Origin: Gammaproteobacteria bacterium
GTDB lineage: Bacteria; Pseudomonadota; Gammaproteobacteria; Pseudomonadales; Azotimanducaceae
Reading direction: 5' to 3'
Assembly (NCBI GenBank): GCA_009840305.1
Contig: VXNY01000028.1
Span: 185,238 to 249,237, forward strand
DNA: 64,000 bases
Within the stretch, counting starts at the first letter, position 1, and the number at the start of each line of letters is the position of its first letter. Both the position numbers and the translations under genes were made by a program. Below the pieces are notes generated by a model, which was not told the origin of the DNA, did not search any database, and worked only from the letters and a program-made list of their open reading frames with translations. Below, one piece after another: positions 27,552 through 36,931 of the stretch.

Positions 27552-28693
27552 TATTTCTCCAAATCTTGTTTGTGCGTGCACACCGCTAAGGCAACCCCAA
27601 ATGCGGCCATCGTGGTGATCGCTGAACTCCCTCCGTAACTAACAAGAGGTAAGGGTAATCCCACTACCGGTAGCAATCCCAAAACCATCGCGACATTAAC
27701 GAGTACATATCCGAAAAAGATAACCGTAATACCGGTACCTACAACATAGCCAAAGCCATTTGTTGCGGTAGTGGACAGATACATCAAGCGGGAGAAGATC
27801 AACAGATAGCAGCAAAGTAGAGCAACGCACCAAACGAAGCCCAATTCTTCACCTATGACGGCAATGATAAAGTCCGTATGTCCTTCTGGTAAAAAGTCCA
27901 GATGGCTCTGAGTGCCTTCAAACAGCCCTTTTCCAGACAATCCTCCAGATCCTACGGCGGTTTTCGATTGAATAATATTCCAACCTGCGCCTAAAGGATC
28001 GCGTTCTGGATTAAAGAGCGTAATAATACGTCTTCGATGATAATCGCGAAATACAAAATTCCAAATGATTGGAGCAGAGATCGCTACGAGCACTAGACCG
28101 GCCCCAAACCATCGCAACCGCACGCCGCACAGGAACAACATTGCCGCTACACCAATCAACAGAATTAACGCCGTTCCGTAGTCCGGTTGTAGAAAGACCA
28201 GACCCGTAGGCAATCCGACAATTAGGATGAGTGCTAAATAATCAAAAAACTTGAGCTTGAAGTTTCGAGTTGTGATATACCATCCCACAATCAGCGGTAG
28301 AGAGATTTTGAGAAATTCGGACGGTTGAAAGCTTGGCAGTCCAGGAAGGTCTAACCAACGTTGTGAGCCTTTGTTTGAAACCCCGAACACGGCGACGGCA
28401 AATAGCAACATGATTGTACCTGCATACACAGTTGGAGCCCATCGGTAGTAAGTGGACACGCGCAATTGGCTCGCTAGCATCAAGCACCCCAAGCCAAGGC
28501 ACAACCGGATAGCCTGATTCAGCAACCCACTCCAGCTTTGACCCAAAGCGCTGTAAAGCACGATGAGTCCGAACCCAAGTAGCAACATCGTTAGCGTAAT
28601 TAAAACGATGTCAAATTTAAAGGTCTGACCGTAACTACCGGAGAAAAAGTGATGGTGAGCTCGAGCCGAGCGGCCACCTAATCCTTCATTCAT
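27551..28693 (-). CDS. rodA: Rod shape-determining protein RodA (SEDS peptidoglycan polymerase)
   Basis: SEDS-family glycosyltransferase that polymerises lipid II for cell elongation together with PBP2. 380 residues with about ten transmembrane helices. SEDS motifs are visible: FQPSEFLKISLPL, FLQPDYGTALILL, and the C-terminal GLLPVVGLPLPLVSYGGSSAI. It overlaps mrdA by 8 bp and mltB by one base, so the three are tightly coupled. This is the canonical mrdA-rodA-mltB order, and the organism is therefore expected to be rod-shaped or elongated. Confidence 0.97.
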   Translation of the reverse strand: MNEGLGGRSARAHHHFFSGSYGQTFKFDIVLITLTMLLLGFGLIVLYSALGQSWSGLLNQAIRLCLGLGCLMLASQLRVSTYYRWAPTVYAGTIMLLFAVAVFGVSNKGSQRWLDLPGLPSFQPSEFLKISLPLIVGWYITTRNFKLKFFDYLALILIVGLPTGLVFLQPDYGTALILLIGVAAMLFLCGVRLRWFGAGLVLVAISAPIIWNFVFRDYHRRRIITLFNPERDPLGAGWNIIQSKTAVGSGGLSGKGLFEGTQSHLDFLPEGHTDFIIAVIGEELGFVWCVALLCCYLLIFSRLMYLSTTATNGFGYVVGTGITVIFFGYVLVNVAMVLGLLPVVGLPLPLVSYGGSSAITTMAAFGVALAVCTHKQDLEK

Positions 28694-30587
28694 CGTTAGT
28701 CGCTACCACGTTCGCTAAATAACTGTCTATCACCTGTCTTACTACGGGTGCCGCAAATTCGCTGCCTCCGCCACCATTTTCAATCACCGTAGCGACTGCA
28801 ATTACCGGATCATGGACAGGTGCAAACCCAAAAAACAACGCATGCTTCCGTTGGTCTTCTGGAAGTAGTTCCTCGTCATACTCTTCACCTTCAGGGATTG
28901 CAACTACTTGCGCCGTTCCAGATTTACCAGCCATCTGGTAAGGAATGTCCATTCCAATGTGAAACCAGGCTAAGCCATTTTGAAGATAACCCTTGTGTCC
29001 TCTGTGCACTACCGCAGTGAGAGCTTCAATCATGCGTTCCCAATCACTCTCGGAAACTCCTAGCACAGGTGGAAAGTTCGGGCCTAGATCCACGGGTTGC
29101 TCGCTAGACTGAAGCAATCTTGGACGTACAAATTCACCTCGGTTTGCAAAAATTGTCGCTATTGTTGCTAGCTGTAACGGGGTAACAAGCGTGAATCCTT
29201 GCCCTATAACCAAGTTCATGTTATCACCCGGATACCACGAATCTCCAGTGTTGTTTTGTTTCCAGTCACTGTTAGGCAGTATTCCTGGATCTGCATCAAG
29301 AATGTCCAGAGAAGTGTTGCGACCGTAGCCCCACTGACCTAAGAACGCCGCAAACGTCTCAATGTCAAGGACGGCACCTAGATGGAAAAAATAAATGTTC
29401 GAAGACCGATAAATTGATCTGAACAAGTCGACTTGACCCTGACCGCCAATTCCATTCTTGGACCAGTTCCAATCTCGCCAGACTTTGTCCGATCCCGGAA
29501 GTTGAAATTCACCTTTCGGATCGTCAAATTCAAGTTCCCAATCGATGATGCCAGTTGCCAACCCTGCCATTCCGAGAACTGGTTTGATGGTAGATCCTGG
29601 AGGGTACTTACCTTGTGTCGCGCGGTTAAACAGCGGTGCGTCAGCACGCGCTGAAAGATTGTCATATTCTCTTCCCTCTAAGCCTGTGACAAACACATTC
29701 GGATCGTACGAGGGTTTGCTCACCAATGCTAGGACGCCACCACTTTTAGGATCAATTGCAACCACAGCTCCTCGACGATCACCTAATGCTTTGTCCGCAA
29801 CTCGTTGCAGTTCGATGTCCAAATGAAGAGTGATCGTCTGCCCTCGGGTCGCCGGCTCTACCGAAATTTCCGACATTATTCGACCAGAGGCGTTTACTTC
29901 AACTTGTCGAAGACCGATCTCACCGTGAAGTAGATCTTCGTAATAATTCTCGACACCTCGCCGACCAACGAATTTCGATCCCCGGTATCTAACTGGATCC
30001 AATTGTTGCAAGTCTTCGATGGTGATCTGACGGACAGAGCCAACGACGTGTGATGCAAGTGCTTTGTAAGGATATTCTCGCAATATTTCAGTGATTACAA
30101 GAATATTTCCGAATCGATGGCGATTGACCGCTTCAATGGCTAGTTGTTCATCGTTCAAATGACGTTTGATGATGACTCTGTCGTCACTCTGGGCGTTTTC
30201 CAGTCTGTTTCTAAAACTAATCTCTTCTGCAGCACTAAAGTCGACCAAGGCTCGAACATTTGTCAGCAGAGTGTCAATGTCGTCAACGTTTTCTTTGATT
30301 ACGGCTAACGACGGCACAATCTGATTGGTAGCAAGAATGTTGCCATTACGGTCAAATATCAAACCACGAGGCGGCGGGATTGTTTGCGCCGTCAATCGGT
30401 TATCGGTGGCTTGCGTCGCGTACCGCTCGTGTTCCACGATTTGCAGCTGAAATAAGCGCGCCACCAATAGCAGAATGAAAAAAGAGGCAACAACGGCAGC
30501 CGTGCTCGCTCGATATACGATCGTCTTTGACAACCTCAAAGGTACTGGATCGTAAGCTCGCTTAGTGCTCATACCGATTGATTCCAA
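28686..30587 (-). CDS. mrdA: Penicillin-binding protein 2 (elongasome transpeptidase)
   Basis: Cross-links peptidoglycan during lateral growth. 633 residues. One N-terminal transmembrane helix (about 27-47), a pedestal domain starting at the conserved RLTAQTIPPPRGLIFDRNG, then a transpeptidase domain with the nucleophile in PPGSTIKPV, the SSN motif in YRSSNIYFF, and KSGT in GKSGTAQVV. The RGAVVAIDPKSGGVLALVS stretch is typical of the family. ATG at 30587 or 30572 could be the start. It overlaps rodA by 8 bp. rlmH, often upstream after rsfS, is not found in the 319 bp before it. Confidence 0.97.
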   Translation of the reverse strand: MESIGMSTKRAYDPVPLRLSKTIVYRASTAAVVASFFILLLVARLFQLQIVEHERYATQATDNRLTAQTIPPPRGLIFDRNGNILATNQIVPSLAVIKENVDDIDTLLTNVRALVDFSAAEEISFRNRLENAQSDDRVIIKRHLNDEQLAIEAVNRHRFGNILVITEILREYPYKALASHVVGSVRQITIEDLQQLDPVRYRGSKFVGRRGVENYYEDLLHGEIGLRQVEVNASGRIMSEISVEPATRGQTITLHLDIELQRVADKALGDRRGAVVAIDPKSGGVLALVSKPSYDPNVFVTGLEGREYDNLSARADAPLFNRATQGKYPPGSTIKPVLGMAGLATGIIDWELEFDDPKGEFQLPGSDKVWRDWNWSKNGIGGQGQVDLFRSIYRSSNIYFFHLGAVLDIETFAAFLGQWGYGRNTSLDILDADPGILPNSDWKQNNTGDSWYPGDNMNLVIGQGFTLVTPLQLATIATIFANRGEFVRPRLLQSSEQPVDLGPNFPPVLGVSESDWERMIEALTAVVHRGHKGYLQNGLAWFHIGMDIPYQMAGKSGTAQVVAIPEGEEYDEELLPEDQRKHALFFGFAPVHDPVIAVATVIENGGGGSEFAAPVVRQVIDSYLANVVATNDE

Positions 30588-30906
30588 TAAATTTGAGATG
30601 GCTCAGCTCTACAGTCTCGCGGACGGCGCGGGCGTGCAAGAGAGCACTCAATTGGGTGCTCGGGGATTAAATACCGATTGTGCGTAACGTTTAAACCAAG
30701 GGCGAAGTTTAGGGAGGTTCGCTTCACGCTAGTTATAGCCAAAAATTTCGCTTTAGGATTGAAGTCCCAATCATGTACATGAAGGTACGAATGTAACCCG
30801 GGTTCGAGTGTTTTCTATAAAGCATCAATCACTCAATTCGATCAACGATAAACTGAACAAGGAATGTGACGACTATCCACTGACAGACTGACAAGATCTG
30901 GAGAGT
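30588..30906. other. Intergenic gap where rlmH is usually found; no gene seen
   Basis: 319 bp between rsfS and mrdA on the minus strand. No ORF of useful length or RlmH-like motif was recognised. The gap is too short for a complete rlmH (about 470 bp). It probably holds the mrdA promoter, but no clear box was picked. Confidence 0.5.
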
Positions 30907-31254
30907 TCACATAGCTTGTTCTTCTGAGGACATAGGGGTCCAAAGTCTTTCAAGTTGGTAAAAGTCTCTCACGCTAGCTCGCATTACATGTACCAATGCA
31001 TCGCCTAGGTCGACCAAGACCCAATCGGCGCGTTCTTTACCTTCCACGCCCAAGATTGAAAGTTTGTAACGTTTGGCTTCCTGCACCAGAAACTCTGTAA
31101 CTGCTACGACATGTCGCCGAGAAGTTCCAGTTGCAACTAACATGAGGTCTGTTAGGTAAGTGAGCTTACGCACATCCAAGACCGCAATTTCCTGTGCCTT
31201 GCGTTCCGTTAGCGTACATACTAAAAAATCAGCTAATTCGTCGTAGGTCAGCAA
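30907..31254 (-). CDS. rsfS: Ribosomal silencing factor RsfS
   Basis: Binds ribosomal protein L14 and blocks subunit joining in starvation. 115 residues, the usual length. Family marks are VLDVRKLTYLTDLMLVATG, SRRHVVAVTEFL, the loop GVEGKERADWVLVDLGDALVHVM and the closing RDFYQLERLW. It overlaps nadD by 7 bp, the conserved nadD-rsfS pair. Confidence 0.96.
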   Translation of the reverse strand: MLTYDELADFLVCTLTERKAQEIAVLDVRKLTYLTDLMLVATGTSRRHVVAVTEFLVQEAKRYKLSILGVEGKERADWVLVDLGDALVHVMRASVRDFYQLERLWTPMSSEEQAM

Positions 31255-31862
31255 GAATCCTTCGGTTCGTAGAGGTGTTTAGAAATTATATAGTCATGTA
31301 CCGGCGCGGTAACTAAGGATTTGATTTCTTTTCCATTTTTTCGAAGGTGCCGAATCTTGGAACCACTGAGATCTAACATTGGACGAGTGGAGATGTAAAT
31401 CAATCCTTGACGCTGTAGCAGTTCGCGAGCGTCATTAGTTTTACGAAAGTGCCGCGGTAGTTCTACTGTCGGAATGCCCGGTCGTCGAAACACAAAAAAG
31501 CTGAGCCAATCTGGTAATTCCTCCGCTCGGTGCCATAAACGAACTTTCATCAACGCATCACTACCGAGTATCCATACAAAGTTTTCGGTGGTAGTTTGGC
31601 GCAAGCGTTCTAACGTCACAATCGTATGTGTTGGTCCTGAGATGCCCTGCTCAAAGTCAAAGGGAATCAGCGCTGAGTCTGATCGACACGCGAGTTGTAA
31701 CATCGCCCAGCGATCTGCGTAGCTAGCTGCACAAGGCGGTCGTAATTGGGGTCTTGGCGCGATCAACATATGAATGGCGCAAGCGAGCTGTGCACCTGCA
31801 ATTCGTGCCGCTTGCAGGTGCCCGCAATGAACCGGATCGAATGTACCACCAAGAAGAATCAC
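31248..31862 (-). CDS. nadD: Nicotinate-nucleotide adenylyltransferase
   Basis: Makes nicotinate adenine dinucleotide from nicotinate mononucleotide and ATP in NAD synthesis. 204 residues. The nucleotidyltransferase motif GGTFDPVHCGHLQAA carries the HxGH site; FVWILGSDALMKVRLWHRAEEL is typical. The C-terminal signature, usually ISSTxIR, reads SGSKIRHL. GTG start, immediately after a purine-poor stretch, so initiation may be weak. It overlaps rsfS. Confidence 0.96.
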   Translation of the reverse strand: MILLGGTFDPVHCGHLQAARIAGAQLACAIHMLIAPRPQLRPPCAASYADRWAMLQLACRSDSALIPFDFEQGISGPTHTIVTLERLRQTTTENFVWILGSDALMKVRLWHRAEELPDWLSFFVFRRPGIPTVELPRHFRKTNDARELLQRQGLIYISTRPMLDLSGSKIRHLRKNGKEIKSLVTAPVHDYIISKHLYEPKDSC

Positions 31863-31946
31863 GTCAATTCTATGACAACAAACTGTGGCAACACCGACAC
31901 GGATTTTTCCTTGCGAGAGTTTGTTCGAACGCGGGATTCATCGAGC

Positions 31947-32546
31947 TTAGTCACGCCTCTTTTCATTCTGTACCCATCTCTGAATCCTGTCGAGACGGCG
32001 GTAGGGATCGTCGAGCTCTAGTAGTGTTTGTCGAAATTCCATCGCCATTGGAAGCATCTCCGCAAGACGAAAGCTTAGCGCAGATGCATTGTTATTTTCG
32101 AGAGTCATTTTTGGATGTCCTTCGGCATTGCGAAACTCATTCAATTGATCGAACATTTGAGCCAATTCTTCGTCTTTTGTACGTAACGGAAGTTTCGCAT
32201 CGTCTCTCAGAATGTCAACCAGACCCATATTCAGTCGATCATCTTCAGTCCAAGTTGACAGCACCCGAAACTTGGCTCCGCCTTCGACTACAATTCGGAT
32301 ACGGGACTCGTCGACTACTTCCGTGTGTTTGATTGAAGACAAGGTACCGATTTTGGCTAACTCTATTGAATCGTCGGAGTTTTTGTAGACTTCTGAACCA
32401 CTAGCCAAATACACGATTCCAATACCCGATTCATTGGCTAAAGCCACGCTGACCATCTTCAAGTATCTCGGCTCAAAGATTTCGAGTTCAAACAGGCTGC
32501 GGTTAAACAGGACTAGTTTTAGTGGAAATAGAGGTACTTCGACCAT
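31947..32546 (-). CDS. LON peptidase substrate-binding domain-containing protein
   Basis: Stand-alone LON N-terminal (PUA-like) domain without ATPase or protease parts, about 199 residues. It begins at ATG 32546 with the family's VEVPLFPLKLVLFN, followed by the FEPRYLKMV, GIGIVYLASGSEV and GTLSSIKHTEV motifs. The longer frame to 32645 would run into uppP and its extra residues fit no family. A role in substrate recognition or stress is assumed for such proteins but not established. It lies 25 bp downstream of uppP and 84 bp before nadD on the same strand. Confidence 0.9.
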   Translation of the reverse strand: MVEVPLFPLKLVLFNRSLFELEIFEPRYLKMVSVALANESGIGIVYLASGSEVYKNSDDSIELAKIGTLSSIKHTEVVDESRIRIVVEGGAKFRVLSTWTEDDRLNMGLVDILRDDAKLPLRTKDEELAQMFDQLNEFRNAEGHPKMTLENNNASALSFRLAEMLPMAMEFRQTLLELDDPYRRLDRIQRWVQNEKRRD

Positions 32547-32571
32547 TAGTGCCAAACCGAGTGGTTTCGTA

Positions 32572-33384
32572 TTACATCCACCAGACCCACACGAGTAGTC
32601 CTCCTCCAAGGATAACACGATAAACCACAAATGGTACCATGCCAATTTTCTCGACGAGCTTTAGAAAAAAATCTATACACAGATAAGCAGCGATAAACGA
32701 AGTGATACATGCGATCGCAAGAGGTGCCCAATTAATCGGTTCTCGTGCACCGATCAGGTCTAGCATCGTCAAGACCGACGCTGCGCCGATAGTAGGAATT
32801 GCCAAGAGAAAGGAAAACTGCGCAGCAGCGGTGCGAGTAAAACCTAAGAAAAGGGCACATGTTATGGTGATACCTGAGCGAGAAGTACCTGGTACCAAGG
32901 CTAGTACTTGTGCCATACCGATTAATACCGCATACCAGGCTGTCAAACCTGCGTCTTGTTTCGCGCGCTTTCCGATGTGATCGGCAACGAGAAGTACTAA
33001 GCCAAAGCAAAGTGTCGTGGAACCGATTAACACAATCGAACGAAAATGCGTTGCTACTAAGTCTTTGCTCAGCCAACCAACGATAACGATCGGCAAGGTC
33101 GCGAGCAAAAGGTAGAAGGCATATCGAGAGTGCTCCGAGGGTTCGAACGTTCGCACAAACTGAAAAGACGCGACACCCAGGTCGACTAATCTTTTGCGGA
33201 AATATAGAAGCACGGCTCCAAGCGTGCCAAAATGCGTTGCGACGTCGAAGGCTAGTCCTTGATCCTCCCAACCGAACAATCGGTGCGGGACGATCAAGTG
33301 TGCCGAGCTCGAGATCGGTAAAAATTCAGTCGCACCTTGCACGAGGGCAAGGAAAAGTGCTGATAGCGCGTCTGTTAGTTCCAA
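32572..33384 (-). CDS. uppP: Undecaprenyl-diphosphatase (BacA type)
   Basis: Integral membrane enzyme that dephosphorylates undecaprenyl pyrophosphate to recycle the cell-wall lipid carrier; confers bacitracin tolerance. 270 residues with about eight helices. The two conserved regions are visible: QGATEFLPISSSAHL near the N-terminus and VPGTSRSGITIT in the middle, with catalytic Glu, Ser and Arg. Same strand as the LON-domain gene. It fits functionally with the neighbouring wall-synthesis block. Confidence 0.97.
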   Translation of the reverse strand: MELTDALSALFLALVQGATEFLPISSSAHLIVPHRLFGWEDQGLAFDVATHFGTLGAVLLYFRKRLVDLGVASFQFVRTFEPSEHSRYAFYLLLATLPIVIVGWLSKDLVATHFRSIVLIGSTTLCFGLVLLVADHIGKRAKQDAGLTAWYAVLIGMAQVLALVPGTSRSGITITCALFLGFTRTAAAQFSFLLAIPTIGAASVLTMLDLIGAREPINWAPLAIACITSFIAAYLCIDFFLKLVEKIGMVPFVVYRVILGGGLLVWVWWM

Positions 33385-33555
33385 GTCAACAGGACCAATG
33401 GTTTAAGTCTTGGCCGCTATTGGGAATACACACTAAATTCGATCGTTCAATGAATTGAAAACATTTAAATAGACTCACACCATCCAGTGAGACGATTGCC
33501 TACTAGACATCTCAGCTACTTCAAGAGACTTGCGTCGTATAAGATGTCAGATCCA

Positions 33556-34047
33556 CTAAAACGGAATATCGTCATCGAGCTCATCCGCACTGAGCTCCGT
33601 ACTCTGATCTTCGATCTTGCTTTGACGTGTAGTTTCTTGCGGTTTGCGTGAATCAGTTCCGCTTGTCGAGGTACTTCGACTATAGCCGCCATCTCGTTGG
33701 CTGCTACCGCGTTCGCCCCCACCCAAAAGGATTAGTTCTTTAGCGCGAACATCGGTCTTGTAATGGCGCACTCCATCTCGTTCCCAAGATTGAGTTCTCA
33801 GTTGGCCTTCGATGAAACACTGTTGTCCTTTTTTAACGTATTCTGAAGCGATTTCTGCTAACCGTCCAAAACACACGATATTGTGCCATTCAGTTTCTTC
33901 ATGTGTCTCTTGGGTTTGATTGTCTCTCCATCGAGAAGTAGTAGCGAGCGAAAACGAGGTAACGGGGACACGGTTATTTGTAAATCGCGTCTCTGGATCC
34001 TTACCTGCTCGTCCGATGAGCATTACTTTATTTAAGTCGTAGGACAT
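33556..34047 (-). CDS. ssb: Single-stranded DNA-binding protein
   Basis: Coats single-stranded DNA and recruits replication and repair proteins. 163 residues. The OB fold is shown by NKVMLIGRAGKDPETRF, TEWHNIVCFGRLAEIASEYV and GQQCFIEGQLRTQSW. A Ser/Gly/Gln-rich linker leads to the acidic tip DDDIPF used for partner binding. It stands alone between uppP and the hydrolase gene. Chromosomal uvrA, often nearby, is not in the window. Confidence 0.97.
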   Translation of the reverse strand: MSYDLNKVMLIGRAGKDPETRFTNNRVPVTSFSLATTSRWRDNQTQETHEETEWHNIVCFGRLAEIASEYVKKGQQCFIEGQLRTQSWERDGVRHYKTDVRAKELILLGGGERGSSQRDGGYSRSTSTSGTDSRKPQETTRQSKIEDQSTELSADELDDDIPF

Positions 34048-34149
34048 TTCAGGTTCTCCACTCAGTTTTTATGACATATTTTGGTTGAAATTGATCAGTT
34101 GGATGATCGCAATGGGGCGCAACTAGCAAGTTCCAAAAACAAATCTTAA

Positions 34150-34827
34150 TCAGATCGTGCTCCGCCACGTGTTCAAATCATGAATACGTAGGTAAGCGTT
34201 GGTTTGTTTCACGGTTCCGATCGAAGCAGTTGGTTCTTTACTGTAATTGTGTCCGGGTAGTAAGATTGTGTCATCAGGGAGAGACTTGAGCTTTTGCAAA
34301 CTATGAAACATTGCAACACGATCTGATCCCGGTAAATCTACTCGACCGCACCCGTCAATGAATAGAGTGTCTCCCGCGATTAGTGTGTTCTTGACACGAA
34401 AGCACTGTGAACCGGGCGTATGACCAGGAGTATGTAGAAACTCGATCTGGACTCCACCAATGTCGAGCGAATCCCCAGAATCTACTCTAACTAAGTCAGA
34501 TTCTGATAACCCAGTAATTTGTTTGAGACCATCAGCTTCAAGTTTATGTACATAAACTTTGACTGGGTGTGTGCTTACTAGATCTGCGACACCCGCTATA
34601 TCGTGTCCAAAAAAGTGTCCACCCACGTGATCTGGATGGTAGTGTGTAACCAAGGCCGCCGAGACGGTGTAATCGTTTTCTTCGACTTGGTTCATTATGT
34701 GTTTGAGATCCCACGCAGGATCGACCAACACGACTTCGCGCGTTTTCGACGAACCGATGATGTAAGTGAAGTTCGCCATGGGTCCAATTTGGATTTGTTC
34801 GACTATCAGACCTTGGTAGTTTGTCAT
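34150..34827 (-). CDS. Metallo-beta-lactamase fold hydrolase (glyoxalase II-like)
   Basis: 225-residue zinc or iron hydrolase. Metal ligands are seen in THYHPDHVGG (HxHxDH), HTPGHTPGSQC, AGDTLFIDGCGRVDLPGSD and LPGHNY. The GCGRVDLPGSD segment resembles persulfide dioxygenase/ETHE1-like and bacterial glyoxalase II-like enzymes, so the substrate may be a glutathione thioester or persulfide; this cannot be settled from sequence. It is divergent from the large operon starting at 35187, across 359 bp. Confidence 0.85.
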   Translation of the reverse strand: MTNYQGLIVEQIQIGPMANFTYIIGSSKTREVVLVDPAWDLKHIMNQVEENDYTVSAALVTHYHPDHVGGHFFGHDIAGVADLVSTHPVKVYVHKLEADGLKQITGLSESDLVRVDSGDSLDIGGVQIEFLHTPGHTPGSQCFRVKNTLIAGDTLFIDGCGRVDLPGSDRVAMFHSLQKLKSLPDDTILLPGHNYSKEPTASIGTVKQTNAYLRIHDLNTWRSTI

Positions 34828-35186
34828 GCGTAACTCGCCTTAAATTTCTCGTTTATGACATTCAACCTGAGCCAGTTCTTTTTCGCAAATACGGTTCAAG
34901 TTCTTTCTATGTACTTCGCTCTGATTGTAGAGACAGTTTGAGTTCATGAACGTCCAAGGTCTGAATATCTACTCACTTCGATCGTTCCGAGCGGTTGCTC
35001 AAGGAACGGAATACCCACCAATTTGTCAAACCAAGCATGAAAAGCATTCTCAGTGTGGCGGTAGTCTATAAACTGCAAACATTAGCATTGCTGTCTTCGA
35101 CGTGTACTATATTAGAAAATATTTGGGCAATTTTTATTAGCGGAGTGAGGCGTTAGCGCTCATTCAGCTTAGATCGACAACAAGTT
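34828..35186. other. Intergenic region upstream of the ten-gene operon
   Basis: 359 bp between divergent genes, with no ORF recognised. An inverted repeat CGTTCC...GGAACG lies at 34983-35008. A possible promoter is TTGCTG at 35089-35094 with TATTAG at 35111-35116 (16 bp spacer), 70 bp before the first ATG; it is only a moderate match. No good Shine-Dalgarno was seen before 35187. Confidence 0.4.
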
Positions 35187-36914
35187 ATGCATCCAATTCG
35201 CCAGACACTGAACTCTTTCAAGCTTTCGTTGTATTTGCTCGTTATTGCTGCTACAGGGATAGTTGGCAGTACAGCGGATTCTCCGTTAACCGAGTACATT
35301 GAACTTGAGGACGAAAATTATTCCTGGACGATACAGAAAGTAGAAAAACACGGTGACTTAACCTTCGTGGTCATCGACTTGAAGTCACTTGAGTGGCTCT
35401 CTCCAGATCAGGTGAATCGCCCGCAATGGCAACACTGGTTAGAGCTATACATACCAAAACAAGCTGAGTCCGAAATCGCGTTGTTGTATGTCGGAGGGGG
35501 GCGAAATGGGCGACCAGCTCCAGAATTCGAAAACTCCCTAGAGGCAACAATAGCACTGCAAACCCAAAGCGTTGTCGGGTTACTCGGACAAGTTCCGAAT
35601 CAAAAATTGATATTCAACGAAGACGCGATCGAACGACGAGAAGATCGACTGCTCGCGCATGCTTGGACGCAATTCAACGCGCACAATGACCCACATTGGA
35701 TCCCATTGTTACCGATGGTGAAGAGTGTAGTTCGAGCCTTGGACGCGATCGTTGAGATTACCGCTTCAGACGAAATTGAAAGCCCCCCAATTAAAGAGTT
35801 CGTAGTGACGGGCGGCTCAAAACGGGGGTGGACTACGTGGTTGTCTGCGGTTGCAGATGAACGCATTGTTGCTATCGTTCCAGCGGTATTTGATGCCTTA
35901 AATTCTGCTAGATCAATGGAGCATCACTTCGAAGCTTACGGCTATTGGTCGCATGCGATTGTCGACTACTTTGCCGAAGGACTTCTGGGTACTATTGACG
36001 CCACAAAAGCCGACAAATTTTTTCAAATAGCTGATCCCTATGGTTATCTCGATCAGTTGAAGATTCCGAAATTTAGCGTCAACGCTACTGGGGATGAATT
36101 TTTCCTTCTAGATTCGACAAAGTTTTATTGGGATGACCTCAATGGTGCAAAGTTCTTGCGTTATGTGCCAAACAGTGATCACAGCTTAGCACACACTGAT
36201 GTGATAGAAAGTATCGCAACATTCCATTGGTTAATTCAAAATGCACGTGCAGTTCCCAATTTCGAATGGGATTGGACGGAATCAGCAACCGTCGAAATAG
36301 ACCAAATTCGCGGTCAAGTGTCGAAGATTAGCATGTGGAGCGCTCACAATCCAGTTGCTCGAGATTTTCGCTTATTACGAAAGAAAGACAGCATCGAAGC
36401 ACAAGGTCCTACTTGGCACGAAAAAATAGTCTTTGCTAGGAATGACGAGACAGAAATGAGCACCACACCTCTGACGCTAGAGTTTGAGTCCGACGGACCC
36501 GGTTGGCACGCGCACTTGGTCGAAGTTGAATTTGATGTCGGATTTCAATATCCACTAAAACTAACGACAACGGTATCGATTTCACCGACGACTTTGCCAT
36601 TTGCCGAAAAAGAACATTCTGGCACACGCCACATAACCTTTAACTGTCCAAAAAGTACTGACTCCGAAATTCCATCGAAAGTATTGGAATTTCTTAAGAA
36701 CTCATTCAAGACCGCTTTTACACAGCATGTTGTACATAACGAACGAGATTACTTTTGTTGGCAACCCAAACGAGACCCTCGGTTAGAAGGGGCTTTATTT
36801 GTCGGTTTTTTACAGACTAATGGATATCACGATTGCATCATCCAACTTGAATCAGGAGTTGGTCCAACCTTACCTCCACTGTCCAGTTCGACAACGGAAA
36901 ATGTCACGAATTAG
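35187..36914 (+). CDS. PhoPQ-activated pathogenicity-related (PqaA-type) alpha/beta hydrolase
   Basis: Secreted or periplasmic serine hydrolase of the PhoPQ_related family (Salmonella PqaA, Dictyostelium AprA). 575 residues with a signal peptide (about 1-30). Likely catalytic residues are Ser211 in GGSKRG, Asp303 in TGDEFF and His332 in NSDHSLAH. Other family marks are LYIPKQ, IALLYVGGG, DPHWIPLLPMVKSVVRALDA and FYWDDL. The C-terminal third is a beta-rich domain. Family substrates are unknown; PqaA affects antimicrobial-peptide resistance and virulence. It is the first gene of the plus-strand series ending at 46545, 17 bp before the next. It may be cargo, a processing enzyme, or an unrelated hitch-hiker. 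Confidence 0.88.
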   Translation: MHPIRQTLNSFKLSLYLLVIAATGIVGSTADSPLTEYIELEDENYSWTIQKVEKHGDLTFVVIDLKSLEWLSPDQVNRPQWQHWLELYIPKQAESEIALLYVGGGRNGRPAPEFENSLEATIALQTQSVVGLLGQVPNQKLIFNEDAIERREDRLLAHAWTQFNAHNDPHWIPLLPMVKSVVRALDAIVEITASDEIESPPIKEFVVTGGSKRGWTTWLSAVADERIVAIVPAVFDALNSARSMEHHFEAYGYWSHAIVDYFAEGLLGTIDATKADKFFQIADPYGYLDQLKIPKFSVNATGDEFFLLDSTKFYWDDLNGAKFLRYVPNSDHSLAHTDVIESIATFHWLIQNARAVPNFEWDWTESATVEIDQIRGQVSKISMWSAHNPVARDFRLLRKKDSIEAQGPTWHEKIVFARNDETEMSTTPLTLEFESDGPGWHAHLVEVEFDVGFQYPLKLTTTVSISPTTLPFAEKEHSGTRHITFNCPKSTDSEIPSKVLEFLKNSFKTAFTQHVVHNERDYFCWQPKRDPRLEGALFVGFLQTNGYHDCIIQLESGVGPTLPPLSSSTTENVTN

Positions 36915-36931
36915 TCGAGAACGAAATCTGT

